Of a stretch of DNA of 27,925 bases, positions 24,080 to 27,925 are shown piece after piece. Each line of letters starts with the position of its first letter. The stretch's first letter is position 1. The notes under the pieces were generated by a model, which saw nothing but the letters and a program-made list of their open reading frames with translations, ran no database searches and was not told the origin of the DNA. The stretch is from JADJEK01 sp052034255. GTDB lineage: Bacteria > Planctomycetota > B15-G4 > JADJEK01. The DNA is taken from the NCBI GenBank assembly GCA_052034255.1, contig JBPOIU010000072.1:1-27925 (forward strand). Direction: 5' to 3'. Both the position numbers and the translations under genes were made by a program.

Positions 24080-25717
24080 CTACGACTTCACGCGACGATA
24101 GATCGCGATGTGCGGCTGGAACGCGGCGCCACGGCGGATCGGATGTTCGCGCGTCGGGCCGAACTTGGCCGCGAGTGCGTAGTGCGCGCCGAACGCGTTC
24201 ACGTCGGGCTGCGGCTCTTCGCGCGGCGGCGTGACCTCGAGCACGGTGCGCGGAGTCTCGAACACCGACATCACGATCCAGTCCGGCACGCCAAGGTCCG
24301 CGGGCAACGGATCGCCGTAGCGCCGCTGGACCACGCGGGCGCAGCGTGGCGGATCGATGTTGTGCAGCGGCAGATCGAACGACGTGAGGGCGAACGCGGT
24401 CGGCTCGATGTTCGCTTCGATCCAGCGTGTCGCGGGAGTCCACGGTTCCTCGCGCATCAGTTCGAGCATGCCGACCGACTTCCTGCCCGCGTCTTGCAGC
24501 ACGAACGCGAGGATCGCGACACCGAACCAACGCAGACGCGCGTGTTCGATGATCGCGGCGAAGCCGACGCCAGCGGCGACGAGCAGCATCAGCAGGATCG
24601 GGATCGTGAAGCGCAGGTAGCAGTAGCCGATCGGCGCGATGAACGTCGCGTCGTACGAGATCGCGGGCACCAGCACGAGCAGCGCGCCGCGACCGAGCTT
24701 GCGAAACAGGACGACGAAGCCGAACACGGACGCCAACGGCAACACGTACCCCATCGCGTCGAGCAGGTGTTGCCCGATCTGCGCCTGGAGGTGCATGTGC
24801 CCCTGCGCGTCCGCGTGGAACTCGCGGAACGGATCGACGCCGTCGCCGAAGATGTGATCGAAATGGACGTGGAACGCGCGCATGTCCCAGGGCACGCCGA
24901 ACGCGACCAAGTACACGACTGCGGCGATCGGCAGCGCGATCGCGATGCCGCGCCAAGGGAAGGCTCGCTTGGGTCCGTCGTGACCGAGTGCGCCGGGACG
25001 CGCGAGCAACCACAGGATCACGGGGATCGTCAGGACGAACCAGCCGTAGACCTGGTCCTTCGTCGCGCCCGCGAGTGCGGCGAACACGCCCATCCAGACC
25101 AACGGCCGAGTGCGCCCGGTCTGGATCGCGGCCACGGCTTGGTCGAGCGCGAGCAAGCCCAGCGTCATGTACGGGACGTCGACGTTCAGCGTGTGCGCGT
25201 AGTAGACGACGGGGTACGAGATCGCCGTGAGTGCGCCGGCGATCACGGCGGCGAGGTCGGACGCGAACCGCCGTGTGAAGCGCATCATCGTCCAGACCAG
25301 CAGGATGCCGTACGCCGCCGCCACGCAGCGGCCGACGACGTTCAACTCACCGATCGCGTCGGCTTGTTCCGCGAACTGCTTGCGCAACACGTCCGGAGGC
25401 ATGGTGCCCGCGCGATCGAACAACGAGAGCATCCGGTCCACGCGCGCCGCGCTCTCGTCGGCGCCGTACCGCACGAACAACCACGCACGCTCCGCGGCCC
25501 CGGTCACGAGGTAGTGCAGGCGCGGGTACTTCAACCCGACTTGGCTGCGCTCGCCGAACGTGTGGCGCAGGGCGTCGAGCGCGAACACCGGATGCAGGCC
25601 GTCGACGGCTTGGTCGTAGTGCGCTGGTTGGCCGTAATCGATCGCCGTGAAATTGAGCACGCCCGAGAGCAACAGGATCAGTGCGGCGATCCAACGGTGG
25701 CGACGGCTCGTGAGCAT
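24080..25717 (-). CDS. GT-C-type membrane glycosyltransferase (PMT/ArnT-like)
   Basis: 545 aa. About ten membrane helices are visible. The first loop after helix 1 holds PAHYDQAVDGLHP with Asp35 and Asp39, the acidic residues characteristic of GT-C enzymes that use polyprenyl-phosphate sugars. RFASDLAAVIAGALTAISYPVVYYAHTLNVD is typical of the PMT_2/ArnT group. A C-terminal soluble domain of about 130 residues (after about residue 415) follows. It probably transfers a sugar from a lipid carrier to a lipid or protein at the periplasmic side. I use the ATG at 25717 because it gives a clean first helix; the frame is open to 25846, where it would overlap the next divergent start. It is followed by the zinc-ribbon gene. 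Confidence 0.8.
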   Translation of the reverse strand: MLTSRRHRWIAALILLLSGVLNFTAIDYGQPAHYDQAVDGLHPVFALDALRHTFGERSQVGLKYPRLHYLVTGAAERAWLFVRYGADESAARVDRMLSLFDRAGTMPPDVLRKQFAEQADAIGELNVVGRCVAAAYGILLVWTMMRFTRRFASDLAAVIAGALTAISYPVVYYAHTLNVDVPYMTLGLLALDQAVAAIQTGRTRPLVWMGVFAALAGATKDQVYGWFVLTIPVILWLLARPGALGHDGPKRAFPWRGIAIALPIAAVVYLVAFGVPWDMRAFHVHFDHIFGDGVDPFREFHADAQGHMHLQAQIGQHLLDAMGYVLPLASVFGFVVLFRKLGRGALLVLVPAISYDATFIAPIGYCYLRFTIPILLMLLVAAGVGFAAIIEHARLRWFGVAILAFVLQDAGRKSVGMLELMREEPWTPATRWIEANIEPTAFALTSFDLPLHNIDPPRCARVVQRRYGDPLPADLGVPDWIVMSVFETPRTVLEVTPPREEPQPDVNAFGAHYALAAKFGPTREHPIRRGAAFQPHIAIYRRVKS

Positions 25718-25844
25718 GGCGCGGCATCGTAGACGACGGTTCGGCATCCCGTCTGCCGCGGTCGCAGCGTCCCGAGCGAGGCTTTGACGAAGCCGTGACC
25801 ATCCGGCCTGAGGGGATCGGTCCAATACGGTCGATGGAGTCCCC

Positions 25845-27857
25845 ATGTTGATCCACGCCCTCGCTTTGCTCCTGGCACAAATCTCCCCGGCGCCGCGCGT
25901 CCCCTCGATCGAGTTCGCCTCACGCCCGCTGTCCGCATGGTGCGACGAGTTCGAGGGGTCCGGTCACCTCTCTCACGACGCACTGTGGTGCGTCTATTGG
26001 CACGGGCCCGACGACACGATCACGACGAAGCTCGTGGAGTGGCTCGCCGTGACGCCGTCGGAGTCGATTCGCGCCGAACTCGAGGTGATCCTCCACCACC
26101 GCGGCATCCCGCATCCCTGCACGCAGCGAGGTCTCGACGATCTCGCGTTCGACATCGCGCGACCGGACCTGGCCACGCCGACGCTCGAACTCCAGGCCGC
26201 GCTCGACTCGCGCGACCCCGGGCGAGTCCTCGACGCCGCGTCGGCGCTCGTGCGGCGCGACGAAGACGCCGCGTTCGCGGTGCGATCCGTCTTGATGCGA
26301 ACGGCGATGGACCCGCTGCTCGTCCGCGCGTTGGTCGACTTCGCGGGGATGCCGGCGGATCGGGCGATCTGCGATCTGCTCGACGACCTCCACGTCGACT
26401 TCGCGGTCAAAGAGCACGTGCTGACCACGATCGGCTTCTCCGTGGGCGCCAATGTCGACGTCGTCGCGACCACGCTCGCTCGGTTCGCGTCGCGTGCCGA
26501 CGCGATCGGAGCAACGGCACGACGCCGCTTCGTGGACGTGTTGTTCGGCGAGGACCCGTGGCGCGACTGGAACGCGGCCGACGGCGACACCCTTCATTTC
26601 GTCGCGCACTGGCCGAAGCGCACCCGGATCGAGGACTCGAATGCGGCCCGCATGTTCGGCGACGCGTTGGCCCATTGGCTCGCGGCATTGCCGGCGACGA
26701 GTTGTCCGGATGCATCCGAGTTCTGGCTCGTGCTCGAAGCGGCGCGACGCAGCGATGCGATCGCGCGCTCCATCACGCCGGCGCTGCTGCCGTGGCTCGA
26801 GGAGAGCCCCGAGCGCGCGACCTTCGCGCGCGGGATCCTCGCGCACTCGGGTTGCATCGATGCTGCGTTGCAGGATGCGGTCGCGAAGTACTGGAACGCG
26901 CGTGCCGACGACTCCACGAACGCTGACGGCATCGCGCCGTGCCTGCGGGAGTACGCGGCACCGACGTGGACCGCGTTCGAGCGCGCGTTCGCGAGCGCGT
27001 CCGACGACGACCGCGCGCGATGCATGCTGCCGCTCGCCGACGCCGGAAAGCTCGACGGCGACCGCGAGCCGCTCGCGCGCGCTTCGATCGACGCGGCGGC
27101 GAAGGCTCGCGCGTTCGGCGCGGGATGGAGCGGGTCCCACCTGTTCGAACTCGGCGCGCGCGGGACCTTCGAAGTCGTCGACGGCGCCAGCGACCTGACG
27201 AACATCTACCGCCTTGCGATCACGGCACGCACCCTGCGCGACTCCGGCGGCGATCCGTCGAAGCCGTTGCACCAACTGCAGGACATCCTGCGAACGACGC
27301 CGGAACCGCAGGGCGTCTTCGGCTTCACCGACACCTATGCGTGGGGATTCGACGTGATGTCGAAACTCGCGATGGGCACACCCGAGTTCGATCGCTGGTG
27401 CGTCGACTGGCTGGTGCGGGACGGCGACGACAAGTACCACGAGGAGGACATCGCCGCGTACCTCGCCACGCGCGAGCTCGCGGCGGAGCTGCGACCGCTC
27501 GTCTTCCACGCGCGCGGCATGTTCGTCGACACCTTGTTCCCGGACCTGTTCGTGCGCCAAGGCGAACTCGCGCTGGAGACACTCGCGCGCTGGCCGCGAC
27601 TGCACGTCGAGTCGCGCTGGCAGGGCTCGCCCCGCCTCGATCTGTCCGGTCTCGAGCGCATCCTGCGCGTGACGGTGCTGACGCCCGCGGACCACCACGA
27701 TCTCGCGCGCGCGCTGCGTCACTGCATCGCCGTCGATCGCCTCGAGGCGCTGCGCTTCGTGAAACGGCACGGGCTCGCGAGCGATGAACTCCGCGCCGCG
27801 ATCGTCGCGGCTCGCGCGGATTGCGACGACCGGGTCCGCGCCCTCGCGATGGAGTGA
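25845..27857 (+). CDS. Large secreted, helix-rich protein of unknown function
   Basis: 670 aa. A short signal peptide (MLIHALALLLAQISP) is followed by an almost wholly helical sequence with many Ala/Asp/Arg-rich helix pairs (for example AALDSRDPGRVLDAASALVRRDEDAAF and MRTAMDPLLVRALVDFAGMPAD). This resembles HEAT/ARM-like repeats, which act as scaffolds, but no clear repeat consensus can be fixed by eye. There is no catalytic motif. The start is supported by GGAG (25836-25839) 5 nt upstream of ATG. It is divergent from the membrane glycosyltransferase with a 127-bp gap. I do not recognise a family. Confidence 0.78.
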   Translation: MLIHALALLLAQISPAPRVPSIEFASRPLSAWCDEFEGSGHLSHDALWCVYWHGPDDTITTKLVEWLAVTPSESIRAELEVILHHRGIPHPCTQRGLDDLAFDIARPDLATPTLELQAALDSRDPGRVLDAASALVRRDEDAAFAVRSVLMRTAMDPLLVRALVDFAGMPADRAICDLLDDLHVDFAVKEHVLTTIGFSVGANVDVVATTLARFASRADAIGATARRRFVDVLFGEDPWRDWNAADGDTLHFVAHWPKRTRIEDSNAARMFGDALAHWLAALPATSCPDASEFWLVLEAARRSDAIARSITPALLPWLEESPERATFARGILAHSGCIDAALQDAVAKYWNARADDSTNADGIAPCLREYAAPTWTAFERAFASASDDDRARCMLPLADAGKLDGDREPLARASIDAAAKARAFGAGWSGSHLFELGARGTFEVVDGASDLTNIYRLAITARTLRDSGGDPSKPLHQLQDILRTTPEPQGVFGFTDTYAWGFDVMSKLAMGTPEFDRWCVDWLVRDGDDKYHEEDIAAYLATRELAAELRPLVFHARGMFVDTLFPDLFVRQGELALETLARWPRLHVESRWQGSPRLDLSGLERILRVTVLTPADHHDLARALRHCIAVDRLEALRFVKRHGLASDELRAAIVAARADCDDRVRALAME

Positions 27858-27863
27858 CGCGGG

Positions 27864-27925
27864 TCAGCCTCCGAGGTCATTTCGTCGCGCGAGGTCGCGC
27901 GCGAGCATCGCCTTCAGGTCGGAAT
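27864..27925 (-). CDS. C-terminal end of a minus-strand gene (partial)
   Basis: Reading the minus strand in from the window edge gives an open frame ending SDLKAMLARDLARRNDLGG and a TGA stop (complement of 27864-27866). It is convergent with the secreted protein, 6 bp from its stop, the same tight packing seen at 20893/20900 and 23751/23758. Only about 20 codons are visible, so no function can be given. Confidence 0.4.
   Translation of the reverse strand, partial: SDLKAMLARDLARRNDLGG

Noticed and set aside
25718..25846. N-terminal extension of the membrane glycosyltransferase
   Set aside because: It would put 43 polar residues before the first helix and overlap the start of the divergent gene.
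25920..27770. Long minus-strand open frame opposite the large secreted protein
   Set aside because: Its composition is Arg/Glu/Val-rich shadow-like and it has no good start. The plus-strand frame has a signal peptide and ribosome-binding site.
1..27925. Insertion sequences, prophage, toxin-antitoxin, CRISPR or restriction systems
   Set aside because: No transposase, integrase, nuclease, methyltransferase or repeat array was found on either strand, and coding style is even across the window.

Overview
The window is high-GC bacterial chromosome, densely coded on both strands, with short intergenic gaps and frequent GTG/TTG starts. The best taxonomic clue is the first pair of genes: a PSCyt1-PSD1(DUF1549)-DUF1553 cytochrome-like protein directly followed by a Tat-exported DUF1501 protein. 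This pair is a hallmark of Planctomycetota (and some Verrucomicrobiota). A DUF1570-like protein at 18193-19518 points the same way. I infer a planctomycete but cannot name a genus. No mobile element, CRISPR array, rRNA, tRNA or defence locus is visible, so this looks like ordinary core/accessory chromosome.

Layout. 2-3490 (+): PSCyt1/DUF1549/DUF1553 gene, cut by the window edge inside its first CxxCH motif, then DUF1501. 3471-4914 (-): a pseudopilin followed by an ALG5-like family 2 glycosyltransferase that lacks the normal DxD. 4915-5333: a non-coding stretch of about 420 bp. 5334-5861 (+): a small basic protein with a coiled coil, AT-hook-like repeats and a possible winged helix, likely DNA-binding. 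5935-9505 (-): a sugar operon, pgi - alpha/beta hydrolase - galM. 9860-13951 (+): two methyl-accepting chemoreceptors in tandem, one with a periplasmic heme-c-type domain and one with a dCache-type domain. Their C-termini share a CheR-type pentapeptide and a second conserved linker motif. 14042-14602 (-): HD-domain hydrolase.

14707-18134 (+): a complete ribose/galactose-type sugar ABC importer (lipoprotein binding protein, double ATPase, permease), translationally coupled. 18193-19518 (+): DUF1570-like protein whose HExxH appears lost. 19667-20893 (+): a serpin with an inhibitory-type hinge. 20900-22348 (-): group II PLP-dependent decarboxylase. 22424-23751 (+): cytidine deaminase overlapping an AsmA-like membrane protein. 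23758-25717 (-): GT-C-type membrane glycosyltransferase followed by a zinc-ribbon protein. 25845-27857 (+): a large secreted helical protein of unknown function. 27864-27925 (-): apparent C-terminus of another gene.

How they fit together: the ABC importer, glucose-6-phosphate isomerase and aldose 1-epimerase all belong to sugar uptake and entry to glycolysis, although they lie in separate operons. The chemoreceptors between them imply a chemosensory array, but no che kinase genes are in view. Perfect inverted repeats between convergent genes at 5893-5928 and 14003-14035 look like bidirectional terminators. I do not see a clearly new multi-gene system. The most novel-looking items are the heme-c chemoreceptor pair with shared C-terminal motifs, the coiled-coil/AT-hook protein, and the degenerate enzymes.
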